From Macrobrachium rosenbergii (lineage: Eukaryota > Arthropoda > Malacostraca > Decapoda > Palaemonidae), in NCBI RefSeq assembly GCF_040412425.1, contig NC_089744.1:39273599-39337598 (forward strand): a DNA stretch of 64,000 nucleotides. Reading direction: 5' to 3'. This document shows positions 11,321-23,300 of this stretch, in pieces; positions within the stretch are counted from its first letter, which is position 1; the number at the start of each line of letters is the position of its first letter. Position numbers and translations under genes: made by a program. The notes below the pieces were generated by a model, which saw only the letters and a program-made list of their open reading frames with translations, ran no database searches and had not been told where the DNA came from.

Positions 11321-13270
11321 CTAGTTTAACCAGACCACTGAGCTGATTAACAGCTCTCCTAGGGCTGGCCCAAAGGATTAGACTTAACATTTTCCCATCT
11401 GTATAGTTTGAGCGCCACGCCTACCTGAGACCCAAGGTGTCTGGGAGCGCTCGACAGTGCGAAAAAATTATTATTTAGAAAATTCAGCAAAAATAGAAAT
11501 TTTATGCCAATAACGTTCATTTTGCTGTCCTTTTTTTCTCAATGCTTATATTTTATGGTGGAATAGTCAGAATAAGAGTCCCAGCCCTGTAAGTATGAAA
11601 AAATGTGAGTTATTTAAAAAAAAAAAAATCTTTACTTATTTTTATATTTTCATTTGTAACCCAAAAACTATGAAAGTCAGGCGAATTAATTTTTTTTATG
11701 AGAAAGCCAACAAAATTCTCCAAATATCGATATATAAAATAATGAAAAACAAATAAATACAGTTGGTGAAAATATTGATAGAAAAGAGGGTAAGAAACAG
11801 CACGCTGCCCGGCGTAGGGTGAGAATTATCGCTAGAAAAAAAATTTTTTTGAAGAACCATATCGCGGTCATTTTTCATAGAAATTACTTTGTAAATATAC
11901 GAAAATGTAGAGGAAAGGTTGGGGAATAAAGTGAGAGTCAAGAAAAATGGCTTTAGTAATGGCAACAGTTTCATTTTGATGTTATAAGTTGATCGAAACA
12001 AAAAAAAATGTTCCCGTTGTCAACATTATTGTTCATAGCTCAAAAGCTATAACAGTTACGTGAATGAATTATTTTTTATGAGAAAGCCAACAAAATTCTC
12101 TAAATATCGACATATAAAAGAATGAAAAACAAATAAGTCCAGTTGGTGAAAAAATTGATAGAAAAGAGGGTAAGAAACAGAGTGCTCTGCCCGGCATATG
12201 GTGAGAATTATCGCTAGAAATTTTCTTTTAAAGAGCCCTAGCTCAGATATTTTTCATAGAAATTACTTTGTAAATATACGAAAATGTAGAGGAAAGGTTG
12301 AGGAATAAAGTGAGAGTCAAGAAAAATGGCTTTGGTAACGGCAAGTTTCATTTTGACGTTATAAGCTGATCGAAACGAAAAAAAATGTTACTGTTGTCAA
12401 CATTATCGTTCGTAGCTCAAAAGCTATAAAAGGTAGGAGAATGAATTATTTTTTATGAGAAAGCCAACAAAATTCTTCAAATATCAGTATATATAATAAT
12501 GAAAAATGAGATTCAGAGCCATGCCTAAAATCCAGACGTCTCTTATGTGATGCACTAACGTGTTTTCCGCTAGTTTTACCGTAAAAACTTTGCGAAAGCA
12601 TGTTGGAAACTGTTCTCTATTGACGTCACTGTATGTAAACAACCACAAGTGTTTACCCTAGCTCGCACGCATGATCTCTGACAGAGAAGTGTGGCCTGCC
12701 AGGCCTGCATGGGTGGGATCAGCTGATGTCACTGTGAGAATTTTACTACGCCAGGGATTTGCGCATGCGCAGTACAGGAACTAAAAAATTTATAAAAAAA
12801 GAGGGTACAAAACAGTGTGTTTCCAATAATGTAATCCCACATTTTATAAAAAAAAATGTAAGATACGAAAGAGAAGCGTGGGTAGGATCGGCTGATTACA
12901 TTGTGAGAAATTTACTATGCCAGGGATTTGCACATGCACAGTATAGGAGCTGCTGCTCCTAACACACGTACAAAAAATTTTGGTAACTTTGACATAGCAG
13001 TATGTCAGTCGGGTAGGAAGGGGGGTAGGGTAATTTTACATACCAGTGCGTCAATTGGGTATGAAAGTGTTAATTTACGTGGCTGAGAACCAACTGGTTA
13101 CATAGCAACGGGACCTAAGGCTTATTGTGGAATCCGAACCACATTATACCGAGAAATGAATTTCTATCGCCAGAAATAAATTCCTCTAATTCTTCATTGG
13201 CCAGCCGGAGACTCGAACTTGGGCCTTGCAGAGTGCTAGCTGAGAACTCTACCGATTCGTCCAACAAGGA
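11321..13270 (-). repeat. tRNA-derived SINE, interrupted by a TTAA element
   Basis: The minus-strand head at about 13268-13200 looks like a tRNA. An A-box-like TGGACGAATCGG lies at 13263-13252 and a B-box-like AAGTTCGAGTC at 13220-13210. The body continues to about 13074 (on the plus strand, AATGAATTTCTATCGCCAGA and ACGTGGCTGAGAACCAA). The tail resumes at 11393-11321 (plus strand TTTAACCAGACCACTGAGCT). The two parts are separated by a TTAA-flanked insertion. A related tail occurs at about 56876-56940. The sequence resembles a repeat I associate with decapod genomes, which is recall and not a search. It is a Pol III-type SINE and not a functional tRNA gene. Confidence 0.7.
11394..13073. mobile_element. 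TTAA-flanked non-autonomous element with ~380-bp tandem units
   Basis: The element is inserted in the SINE and bounded by TTAA at 11394-11397 and 13070-13073. Edges are CATTTTCCCAT at the left and, reading inward on the other strand, CACTTTCATACCC at the right, a short imperfect inverted repeat. The interior holds about 2.3 direct repeats: TATGAGAAAGCCAACAAAAT recurs at 11697, 12077 and 12454, a period of 377-380 bp. A second, ~170-bp repeat (CCAGGGATTTGCRCATGCRC) occurs near 12750 and 12920. No coding capacity is seen. The TTAA target suggests piggyBac-type mobilisation; that is inference. Confidence 0.7.
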
Positions 13271-14001
13271 ACTGCAAAGGAGAGAGGAAGAACTTACAGG
13301 GAGAGAGAAGGAAGGAGGGGAGGCCACCAAGGGCGCTGTGGAAGCGGAACTTACCGATGACGCCCGCAACTCCCCCCGCCCCCACAACTCTCTAAAGCGC
13401 AGGCAGCAAAAACAACACTCAGCACAAGTAGGAAGGAAGTAGTCATCCCCTTGTTCAAGGAGGGAGGAAGCCTTAGAAGGGAAACGAATTCTTCTTACGT
13501 TCCAATCAATGAAGGGGAGCAAAGATATTACGTCCCAACTAATATCTCTGAACTACAGGGGAACGCCTTCAGTATCTAAATAAAGGGCTACTGCAAGAGA
13601 AGCATTACCACTCGGTTACACCCCTCTAAATATGCCCTTGGTCGTCAAACCCGAGACACAGGTGCAGGGGAACAATGGCTTATGCAAGGTTATCACAAAT
13701 CATGGGTTTGTATTAATAAATATCAAAAACATGCAATATGTAGACAAAAATACAGAAAGATCCCACCAGGGTAATAAAGAGCTTAACGACAGTCAGGCAA
13801 AGAGATCTGAAAACACGTCTGCAACGCACGACAGCCGAAAGCAAACTGCAATGTTTACATCTGGGCAGGTAGGTATTCCTGCCTACCTGGCGGTAGTTAC
13901 TGCCTAACCACCTTGTTCAAGAGTTTAACGAACGTGTCCAGCTTAGCTGTAAGTAATTCCTAATGTAAAGGACCGACGGTTTGTACATCGTGTCGGAACA
14001 A
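13271..14001 (-). repeat. 5' end of DIRS element including right ITR
   Basis: Positions 13855-14001 are the right ITR, matching 5420-5565 in inverted orientation (CCTAATGTAAAGGACCGACG at the outer edge). Positions 13271-13854 are the leader and the start of the decayed gag region. A minus-strand frame at 13115-13522 crosses into the SINE and is not a real gene. Confidence 0.6.
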
Positions 14002-16029
14002 GTGAAGGAATTTTCAAGCACAGAAATGGGTATAGTACTTGGAATAATAATTTTTTTTTAAGTTCCATTTCTGATGCAAAAAAACAAAAACTGAAAAGAA
14101 AGTTTACAATCTGAATGGAGTTCCTAATACATAATGAATGTGAGAACTCTGGTTAATGGATGGTCTCCACATGCACAAGGTCTGTTTTCTTGTAAAACAA
14201 AGATCTAACTCCAAAAGGCTGGAAGGTCCAAAAACTGATATTGACCTTGTAACTGATTCAGTTGGTGTTTTTGGTCGCAGGATGAGCTAGGGAAGGGTCT
14301 GAGGAAAGGACTGAAAGAGGGAGTTATATTTTGGAACAAGTAAAACTCAATACTTACAAGTTGGCTGTAGTGCAGCATTTTTAACCATATGACAATGTAA
14401 AATCAGACTCCAGAGAAGAGGCAGAGAAAATAGAACCAGATGAAACAAATCACTCAAACCAAGGAGATGCTGAAAAGTCTTATCTATGAACTCATAGATA
14501 AGACTTTTCAGCATCTCCTTATGAGACACCCAAGAGCATAGTGTAAGTCAGGGCTGAAGGAAGACAGAGCAGCTCAAAGACAAAATATTTTGTTTTGTCT
14601 TCCAAGAGTATCCATCTGTCTTAGGTGAGGTTATCAAGAAAAAAAAATTTTCAGCCAAGAGATCTCAAGGAGACCTTGAGTTAGTAGATACCATGGAGAA
14701 CAGTCAGCAAAACCATAGAATGTCAAAGAAAACCCAACTGGAAGTTAACAGAGCTAAGAATTACTAAGACTGACCAATAGGTATAAAAAACAGAGAAGCA
14801 CCAATACAACAATCAGGTACACCAAGGACAGTTTGTAGAATAATGAATCATTAATGGATCCAGTGGCAGAAGACTGAGACAAGTGTAAAACAGCTTAAGG
14901 TTAAAAAAAAGTCTGCAGAGGCTGTTATAAGCTCACTCCCAGCTGTTTTGCCAATGGCCACCACTGTCGAGATCCCCAAGTCTAGGATCTTGCCCCAAAA
15001 GATATCAAGGCCATTATCACCTTCTGGCTTTGGCATACCAAAGACAATGGAACTGTAAGAACATCCTCCTGATGTTGCACTAAATGAGTGATAATGTGTC
15101 AGCAACAACATTCAAAATCTCTAATTCTGAAGCCAAAGAAATCTAATGTTATCTGTAATTATTAGTCCTCACTTTCCTTTCCAAATGTTTATCCCAATGC
15201 TCATAATTGTCCAAGATGACCTTACATACAGAAGAGCACTCAATACAATGTTCATCTGCTTAATAACTTCCAATGTATTGAAAGCAAAGGGGCATAAAGA
15301 TCCACATCTAACGAAGTCTGCGCTTAACACAAGGCTAACTATCAATATGTGAACAAGTATACATTATAATACAAAAAGTGTCACATATGAAAAATCAGAA
15401 GACAATTGTTTGTGCTGTTGTAAAAATGTAGAGTACCTTCCATCAAAGATAACTTTCTCAGCCTAGTTGATACTAATACACAATATATAAAATTTCCTAA
15501 CACATTGTGAATGCAAATACCCAAGAGAGTACCAATAGTTCATATCACATCATTCAAGTGTATAGTGCAGTTCCTATCTCTTGCTTAAACCAAAGAATAA
15601 TATCAATGATCACCCACAACACATTCCACACACAGCTTAGGCACAATGAGCTCATCCCAAAGTTAAACAATGAAATACGAATAGAATATTAACATTAGCA
15701 ATCTAAAACGAATCTAGTCACTCACTACCTTAACCAAGCAAAAATAAAAGGATGTTTGTTGATATCTTAAGGGCCTCCCCTTTATTTTAGCAATACCCAC
15801 CTGCAAGAATGAATGCTCTTACTCTTTCAAGAATGACAATTTCTTGTAAAAAAGCAAAGTAAGAGTACCCTATCACTAATTTCATACACAAAACAAAAAA
15901 GCATGCTGAATTACATTATTTTAATTGAAAAAAATTAACATACTATTCTGAATATGAATCTTAAGCAATGAAAATTATGGGGTAAAACAAACCCTTACAG
16001 ATAATTTTAAAAAATACTGTTGTACTCAC
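14002..16029. other. Intron sequence, no gene seen
   Basis: AT-rich intron between the DIRS element and exon C. The only structure noted is the perfect hairpin at 14461-14520. Short open frames here lack recognisable domains and splice context. Confidence 0.5.
14461..14520. repeat. Perfect 60-bp inverted repeat (28-bp arms, 4-nt loop)
   Basis: The left arm 14461-14488 starts AAGGAGATGCTGAAAAGTCT. The loop is AACT (14489-14492). The right arm 14493-14520 is its exact complement. A transcript of either strand would form a fully paired hairpin. No similar sequence was noticed elsewhere in the window. Confidence 0.9.
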
Positions 16030-16250
16030 CATAACTGTGGTTATTAAAGCATTTGTAAATGATGAGTTTTCTGTGGCTGCATCTTTTAAAGCATTTGTAA
16101 CACTTGGTATGCTAGTAGTGACCTCTCTGTACGCTACAACAGCTTCTCTCACCCAGCGAGACTGGTCACTGCCATACAAAACTTGAGCTACTGCCTCTGG
16201 CATTTCAAGCTTTCCTTGTTTCTCCTCTTCCTTGGAATCTGACTGAGTGC
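16030..16250 (-). CDS. Host gene exon C (221 nt; giant USP-like protein, tentative)
   Basis: The minus-strand acceptor is ctttgatag before GC ACT CAG at 16250. The donor is ACAGTTATG followed by GTGAGT (16029-16024). The exon is 221 nt: 2 nt that finish a split Gly codon begun by the last base of exon B, then 73 codons, ending in phase 0 to match exon D. The peptide has an acidic, Lys-rich start (QSDSKEEEKQGK) and then a helical part with VAQVLYGSDQSRWVREAVVA. Codons are open throughout, in contrast to the broken transposon frames around it. The class assignment to the helical region of giant deubiquitinases is inference. A similarity search would settle it. Confidence 0.7.
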
Positions 16251-17455
16251 CTATCAAAGAAACATGGATGGTAATCTTTTTCAAACTGATGAATTGCAAA
16301 TTGTTAATAAAGGAAATTAAATATGTCAGTTAAACAAAAATCTCACTAAACATTCTCAATATTATATACAGTATAGCCTAATCCATTAAAATCAATGGGT
16401 AAATTTTTTAAGATAATATTAATATACTTTCATGCAACTTGGAAGCTATTTATTTTTTTACGTAAACATTATCAACATTTTTTTCACCAGGTTTTCTACT
16501 CGTAGTAGATGTATAACAATGCTTGTTCAGCCTGAATTTTTATCTGGTCTGCTTATTCATTCATGCCCTTTCTTCACAATTTTTTGGGCCTTGCTGTTGG
16601 TCTCTGTCCAGCTGCTTATATATCTACTATTTACATGACTGCTTGTTTTTTCTGGTGACCTTGAATCTCATTGTTTTGTCATCACATCTCTACAGAATTT
16701 TCTTTGCAGGTATTTTGACCTCTGCCGTGTAGAAGTGCAAGCATTGTTCACAGACTATTTTTTTTTATTAATTATTAGGATACTCTTATTAGCAACAATC
16801 CAGCAACCTCTCTGCTTCATCTAGGCAGCTGACACTTCCCTCAATGCTCCCTAAACAGGTTCATACTCCACTATGTTCACAAGAAAACAATGTTCTACCT
16901 CCTCCATGATATGCCCTTTCCCCACATGGGTCTTACTCCTCTTCTTCAGCATAAGCTTTTCCTAAACTTTTTGGGCATAAAAAATCCCTTAGTACAATTA
17001 GTATACAAAATACTGCATCAGTTCCCTTAATCTTTCAGACAAAAGGCAAATTGCAGTAGTCAGCAAGAGGCATCTAGCAAATATTGGTCAGGCGGTGCAG
17101 GCCCATGATGACTGATCGTCTCTCAGTTACTCAGTTACAGGATGCCCTAGAGCAAGACCCCTTTCCTGCACAAACGAACGAGTCACTCGCTAATGGATAT
17201 TAGGTGGGCAATCACTATCCTGACAGCCTAGCTAAATAACATTTTATTTAAAGGAAATTGAAGTTATTCTTGTTCTTGCATATCTTTTTTTCTTTGAGAA
17301 CTGTGGCATTAGTCTTTTACTTACAACTCAGCCTACACCATTTTTTGGGGGTCTGTAGAGGGTTTTATTTCAGCACTCAAAATTTGTAGGCCTACATTTT
17401 TTGCATATACAGCATTAAAAATAAAACTATTTATTGCATTTTCTGTATTTGCCAA
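16251..17455. other. Intron sequence, no gene seen
   Basis: T-rich and AT-rich DNA upstream of exon C. Open frames on the plus strand (16432-16732) are hydrophobic by composition only. Nothing else was recognised. Confidence 0.5.
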
Positions 17456-17800
17456 AAGTGACATTTTTATGATAAAGTTTTATATATACTTACCAAATAA
17501 TTACATAGCTATTGGTTCCTAACCTATGGCAACTTAAAAATTCAAAATTCAAGCAATGGTGCTTCTATCGTTTGTGTGTAGGTGACAAGGTCACGCCCAC
17601 TATCCGGGACTCAAAGGAACAACTCAGCAGAGAGCTCAATTCATTTCATGCTCTAATGTCCATGAAAGGGGAGGAGGGCGGCCTCCGATCACGTAATTAC
17701 TTGGTAAGTATATATAAAGCTTTATTTTACCATAAAAATGTCATTTTTATATAAGTAACTTACCAAGTAATTACATAGCTGATTCCACATTGTTAGGAGG
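17456..17800. repeat. Left ITR and internal complementary region of DIRS element
   Basis: The left edge (17456-17515) reads GACATTTTTATGATAAAG then CTTACCAAATAATTACATAG. The ICR (about 17695-17795) reads GTAATTACTTGGTAAG, CCATAAAAATGTCA, then AAGTAACTTACCAAGTAATT. Its first half is the complement of the left edge and its second half the complement of the right edge at 23600-23640, which is the expected circular junction. Confidence 0.8.
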
Positions 17801-18238
17801 TGGGATAGAGCATGGATATATTCTACTCCAAAGTATGAAGTAATGAATTTGAAATAGAAAGGTTGCTAACATTAAATAATGTTTGTTTTTCCTTACCTGC
17901 TGAGAGAGCTGCTGCAGGTAGGTACTGCCTCTGGTCGGCACTTCTCTCAACTTGTAGTGGGTGTGACAGTGTAGCCAAGGGTCGCCCCTACATTCGTGGG
18001 AACTTTGCAGCAGAGGAAGTACACCGTATGCTGACAAATTTTAAAAGATGCCCTTGCCCTGGGTGTAGACCAGAATACAAAAGAACAACACTATCACCTA
18101 CATCACAGAATTAAAACCATAACCCAAATCATTAAAAATGAAACTGGTGGGTACTCCAGGTACAAAGTGCCCCCAGGCTCCCCATAGACTCAAAACCTTG
18201 AGTCAAGGCAAGTGGATAGCAAAGGAACAGAGAGTTCC

Positions 18239-19188
18239 CTATGCTTCCTCTCCCAACACCATGCCAGCCACAGATGAAGGTCCTAAAGTGTTACAATTTT
18301 CAAACAGTATGTCCTTGAGGTAGTGTGAGGCAAAGATGGATTTGCATTTCCAGAACGTCAACTGCAAGATCATAGAGAGAGAATTTCTGTCTAAATGCCA
18401 GGGAAGCTGCGACTGCCATAATTTCGTGAGCCTTAACCTTAATTAAAGGAAAGAATCTGAGAGTGGGCTTCTGATATCAACTCTCTCAGAAAAAAGGAAA
18501 GGACATTTTTTGAGAGCGGATGAACCAGGCTTCTTACAGAGCACCAGAGGTTGCTCGAAGGGCCTCTAATCTTTTCCGTCCTGTGAAGGTAGTCCCTGAG
18601 ACACCTCACTGGACAGAGAAGTCTCTATTCTTCTTCACGTCCTATGACGTCCATAAGATTCTTGATTATGAAGGATCAAGGCCAGGGCTTATAAGGGTCA
18701 TGATCTTTAGCGAGGCAACCAAGAGAAAGACAGCAAACTGTGTCCCCTTGCGCAAAACCTACTCTCTTGTCTATTGCCTGCAACTCAATAATACGTTTGG
18801 CAGTAGCAAGAGCCATTAAAAAGAGTTTTCTTGGTGAGATTCCTCAGTGAGACAGAACGGAGAGGTTTGAACTGAGGACCTGAAAGCCATTTCAGTACTC
18901 CTAAGTTCCAAGAAACGCTGGAAGAACTTTCTTGCTTATTCGTATCAAAGAATTTGATTAAGTCACCGATGTCTTGATTAGAAGACAGATCCATTTTCTG
19001 TGTTTAAAAACTAAGCTGAGCATCAACCTATACCCTTTGATGGTAGAGGTCGATAATTTCCTGACAGACTTCAGGAATATTAAAAAATCAGCTATTTGAC
19101 TTATAGATGTCTCAGAAGAGACGTTATTGCAGCTGCACCACCTTCTGAAGACTGCCCATTTGGATTGGCAGAGCTTTGTAGAAGACAC
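18239..19188 (-). pseudogene. DIRS tyrosine recombinase, frameshifted
   Basis: The 19188 frame starts MSSTKLCQSKWAVFRRWCSC and continues through ISQIADFLIFLKSVRKLSTS and TIKGYR, the core-binding N-terminal domain. After frame changes the minus strand encodes ALATAKRIIELQAI, around the first catalytic Arg. It then encodes LCPVRCLRDYLHRT and KAHEIMAVAASLAFR, the HxxR box with Met in place of Arg. A further shift gives SIFASHYLKDI, which holds the nucleophilic Tyr near the C-terminus. At least three frame changes and internal stops separate these blocks. The enzyme would integrate a circular DNA intermediate without target duplication, as known for the family, but this copy cannot. Confidence 0.8.
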
Positions 19189-19429
19189 TCGTCTGCGCCT
19201 CGCAATCGCTCTGCAGCCTGTCGCAAAAAGCCTTTTGCTCTGACGAGGTGCCTGACAATTTAAAGCTTGTCAGGGCCACAGCGGACAACCCTTGGTGGAA
19301 TCTGAGGAAGTGGGGTTGTCTGAGCAGTGACCGTTTTTGTGGGAGGAGTCTTGGATAATCCACCAGGAGCTGAATCAGATCTGGGAACCATTCCTTGTTC
19401 GGCCAAAAGGGAGCGACTAGGGTCGTGGA

Positions 19430-21062
19430 GGTGCTCTGATACGTAGACAGTTTATTGGGTACCTCCCTGATCATCCTGAAGGGAGGGAAGGCGTGCACAT
19501 CTAAGCCTGTCCAGTCCAGACGCTTGGCATCCATCGCCCATGCTCAAGGATCCACGACCGGAGAGCAAAAGAGCAGAAGACAGTGATTTCTCGACATTGT
19601 GAAGAGACCTTCTGTGGGCTTGCCCCATAGTCTCCACAGATCGTCGCAGTCTAACGGGTCTAAGGTACATTCGATCGGAAGGACCTGTTTGAGGCGGCTT
19701 AGTTCATCCGCAATAATGTTCATTCTCCCTTGAATGAACTGGGTAATACAAGTGACTTGATTCTCCTCTGCTCACAGAAGATCCCTCACCATCTCGCACA
19801 GAGAGAAGGAATGAGCACCCCTCCTGCTGGCAATGTAAGAAAGTGCAGTGGTGTTGTCCTCATGCACTAGTATCTTCTTGCCACAGACTAGATCCGAGAA
19901 GGACTGAAGGCCCAGGTGAACTGCTCTTGGTTCCTTCACATTGATGTAAGACTTCTATTGCAATGTCGTCCATGTTCCAGAGGCTTCGCGGCTGTCCAGG
20001 AGAGCAACCCAGCCTAGGTTGGAAGCGTCTGAATAAAACTGAAGGTCGGGGCTCACTTGAGGAAGAGACTTTCCTTCCTGAAGTCTTTCTTCACAAGACC
20101 ACCATTGGAGATCCTCTTTGATTTCTGTCATCAGGAAGATGAAAGAGCCTGGTTGGGTCTTTATGCATCTGTTCACTTTCAGGAAAAACTGAAGGGGTCT
20201 CATGTGCAGTCTGCCTAATCTCACAAACTGCTCTACTGATGCAAGGGTCCCTAAAAGACTCGTCCACTGCACTGCCGAGCAGGAAGGAAGTGCAAGGAAC
20301 TGACTGACAGTCTGGAGGCAGTTGTCGACTCTTGGGTGAAAAAGCCCGAAAAGTCTGAGAATCCAGTGTCATCCCAAAATAGGGAACCTCCTGAGTCAGT
20401 GTCATTAGGGATTTCTTCTCATTTATGAGAATGTCTAACTCCTGCGTTAGGCAAAGAGTTCTTCTCAAGTCCTCCGCACAATTCTCCTCCAATGAAGAGC
20501 GGAGAAGCCAATCGTCCAGGCATAAGTTGATGTTGATTCCCAGAAGGTGAAGCCAATTCCTTGGAGGAGAAAGGATTTGTGTGAAAACTTGTGGGGCTGT
20601 CGACAAATTGAAGCACAGGGCCTGAAACTGTAGTACTCTACCCTGAAAAATGAAGCCTAGAAATTTATGTGAGTCTGGATGAACAGGAATGTGAAAATAT
20701 GCATCCTGCATATCCAGGGTTACCATCCAGTCCCCCTGCTGCACTGAAGACATCACTGAGCGAACGGTCTCCATATGAAACTTCACCTTCAAGATGAACA
20801 CGTTCAGGGCACTGACGTCCAGAACGGGCCTTCAGCCCCCCGAGGCCTCTGGAACCATGAAAAGACAATTGTAAAAACCTTCTGAGTGGCAATCTAGCAC
20901 CTCTTCCACCGCTCCCTTGATGATCATGGATTTGACTTCCTGAGAGAGAGCCAAAAACTTTGAGGAACCTTCTGAATACGCTGTCAAGGCGAATGGCGAT
21001 GTTACTAAGGGAGGAGCTTTCATGAAAGGAATGGCGTAGCCCTCCTTGAGAACCTCAACCAC
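19430..21062 (-). pseudogene. DIRS reverse transcriptase / RNase H, frameshifted
   Basis: Positions 21062-20832 carry VEVLKEGYAIPF and the pre-RT block. Positions 20801-20091 form a 236-codon frame with the RT palm: GDWMVTLDMQDAYFHIPVHP (first catalytic Asp), CFNLSTAPQVFTQI, and INLCLDDWLLRSS, where CLDDW replaces the usual YLDDW of DIRS RTs. Positions 20272-19955 carry LQFYSDASNLGWVALL, the RNase H start with its catalytic Asp. Positions 19670-19452 and below hold the RNase H tail and connector. Blocks lie in different frames, so no single polyprotein is encoded. The enzyme would copy element RNA to cDNA. The adjacent recombinase and the absence of an integrase fix the DIRS class. Confidence 0.85.
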
Positions 21063-21179
21063 CCAAAGTTCCGCTCCTCTGCACTCCCATTCCTTCCAAA
21101 AAAGGTAGAAGTCTGGCTCCTACTTGGGTTCAGAGGACTAACTTCTCATTTCTTGAAGTTAGTCTTGAAGAAAGACTTC

Positions 21180-22148
21180 TTAATGGACTTCGAAGGAGGT
21201 CACAAGTTTGATCTGGGTCCTAGTTTGGGTTTTTGTCCTCCCCCCACAAAAAGGCTGAGGCTGTAAAGGGGAGAACGATCTTGACGTGGAAGGCATAGAC
21301 TCCCTCGGACGCCTAGTGGACTGTGCTAACAGGTTGGTGGTAGACTTCTTCTGCAAGTCTGAAAGAGTCTCCTTCACTGTGACTTGCGGAAAGAGGTGAG
21401 ACTTATCTAAAGGAGCGAAAAGTAGAGCTGACTTCTGTGTCAGCGAGACTCCTTTCGAGGTGAAAAAACACCAGAGCTCCCTCTTTTTTAGCACACCCAT
21501 TGAAAAGAGTGAGGCAGGTTCTGAAGAGACATCTCTAACTGCCCTGTCGGCGCACAAAAGAACTCCCGGCCAATCAGAAGCAAGGTCTTCAGCAAGATCT
21601 GGACAGCCCTCAAAAAAACCTCAAAAACCTTAAAAATGTTCTTGATAAGGTGATCAAGTTTGGAGGAGGAAAACATAATCTTGGCCACAGAAAAGGCTGT
21701 TCTACGAGCCAAATCCACCAGACCGGAAAAGCCCCCTGGGAGGAGGCAGAGACTCCCAAGGAAGGAGCTTCTCTGGTGGCTTAAAACGAGTACCTCATCT
21801 TTAATAACTTGCTGGGCAGAAAAGCGAATGTTGCTTTGCCCTGCTTTCTCTTAGAGGCCAGCCAGTTATGTACCTCTCAGAGAGCCTTCTTCAAGGAGGA
21901 GGAAATAACCAGTTTGGGTAACCTGGTAGGCTCCGACGACTGCTTTCTCATGAGGAAGGTAGAAGCTGGAGAAGTAGGAGCAGCAGGAACAAAGAAATCT
22001 GGAATGCTATCCAGGAGAAATCGCAAAAGAGACAAGTATGCTGAAGAGGGACCGTATCCTGAACAACCTCTTCCTCCTCTGAAGAGATAGGAGACAAAGA
22101 CCTGTCTTTGGTTTCAGGAACTGAAGAGGTTTTCTTTAAAAAAGCCAT
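21180..22148 (-). pseudogene. DIRS gag-like protein, C-terminal part
   Basis: Minus-strand frames 22148-21948, 21718-21488 and 21557-21180 continue the gag. They include SPISSEEEEVVQD (acidic), DLARRTAFSVAKIMFSSSKL, DHLIKNIFKVFEVF, and GVLKKRELWCFFTSKGV followed by DKSHLFPQVTVKETL. These match blocks at 1741-1780 and 875-1234 in the first DIRS copy. The role is presumably structural or RNA-binding; no enzymatic motif is seen. Frameshifts separate the parts. Confidence 0.65.
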
Positions 22149-22295
22149 AAGCAGTCAATTGACGCTGGAGTGGGGCTAACGAATCTCCTTAAACCAATAA
22201 CGATGGCGACTGATGACAGGAAGGTGCTTGGGACCCAGAAGAAGTGGCTGGGCGCTCGGCTTTTGGCACTGGGCGCTCAAAAGTGGAAGTCTGGC

Positions 22296-23300
22296 TTAGT
22301 CAGTGGGCGCCGGGTGCTCGTACGAAGTCAGGCGCTTTGGGCACTTATAGCGCTCAGGACTGTCTCCCAATGAATGACGAAGGCAAGCTGGACAAGCAGG
22401 CTGGTCCTGAAAGCTGCAGGAAGGCTGTGGGCTAACCTTCCTGTACCTCTTGACTGCCAGAGGAGAGATATCACCAAGATCCGCATGTCCCTTGAGCGGG
22501 TGCGAAGAAGCAGGGAAGCGATACGGGTGCTTCTTGTCCGGGCTGGAAGCTTCCAAATCTGAGGAAAGCTGATGCACTGAAACACCTTTCCAATGGCACT
22601 GGCGCTTAGTTGAAGCCTGGGAATGAACAACAGGCTTGACAGAGGGGGCGACTGCCCGTGGGCAAACCCCACCAGCCTCTGTTGGACCTCTGGTATGTCG
22701 TCTTCCTGATGCGGGGGAGCAGGACAGGGACTTTTGTCTAGGAGCACTGGTGGGATGGACAGCCACCTCCTCAACATTCACAACACTGTCACTTCTTGCT
22801 GCACTCTCATTATTCACATTTTCCTCCATCAGAGATCTAATAGCAGATCCCATCTCCATAATGGTATTGGATAATAATCCAAACTTCTGATCAAACCTTG
22901 ATTCAAGGCTGGCACTGGTGTGGAGAGGGGAATCATGGGAACCTGGAACAGGAGTAGATGGTAAAGTAGGACTTAGAATGGGAGAAACAGGAGCAACTGG
23001 AAGAGTAACAGCTCTATCATCCCCTACATTAGGAAAAGGAATAGAATCTGTACTGGCCCTATTCTCAGCCCTAAGGGCTGCTTTCCTCTTTCTATCTCTT
23101 TCAAGTTTTTCTAGATGAGATTTTAAGGTTTTCCATTTTTTATCCTCCCAATCCTGACACTCTATGCAAGTATTATCCTTACTGCATTCTTGCCCCCTAC
23201 ATCTAGTGCATTTAGTATGAGAAGCGTAAGAAAACTTAGTTAACCTAGTTTTACAACCCTCTGAACAGAAGCGAATACTGGATGAACTGGAATCCAACAT
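22296..23300 (-). pseudogene. DIRS gag-like protein, N-terminal part with Cys-rich head
   Basis: A 334-codon frame starts at ATG 23300 with MLDSSSSSIRFCSEGCKTRL, followed by KCTRCRGQECSKDNTCIECQ. The paired cysteines in the first ~50 residues suggest a zinc-binding domain. A charged helical segment (KSHLEKLERDRKRKAALRAE) and then a Ser/Pro-rich linker follow. The start is preferred because the 2898 copy begins in the same way. The frame breaks near 22296, where it should run on into the acidic block at about 22080. The ITR lies just upstream. Confidence 0.7.

Larger units (their letters stand above)
5385..14001 (-). mobile_element. DIRS-type retrotransposon with ITRs and ICR, decayed, with nested insertions
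   Basis: Inverted terminal repeats of about 145 bp bound the element. The left one begins near 5425 with GGTCCTTTACATTAGGAATT and runs through AACAAGGTGGTTAGGCAGTA. The right one, read on the minus strand from about 13990, carries the same phrases in the same order. An internal complementary region at about 5610-5735 joins the complement of the left outer edge to the complement of the right outer edge, which is the DIRS hallmark used for circle formation. The coding strand is minus, with a recombinase relic next to the ICR as expected. Termini and ICR differ from those of the 17456 element, so this is a separate family. A MITE (7431-7785) and a SINE (11321-13270, itself interrupted) are inserted. 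Confidence 0.75.

Noticed and set aside
13200..13268. tRNA gene
   Set aside because: A- and B-box-like sequences are present, but they belong to a SINE head; the cloverleaf is degenerate and a SINE body follows.
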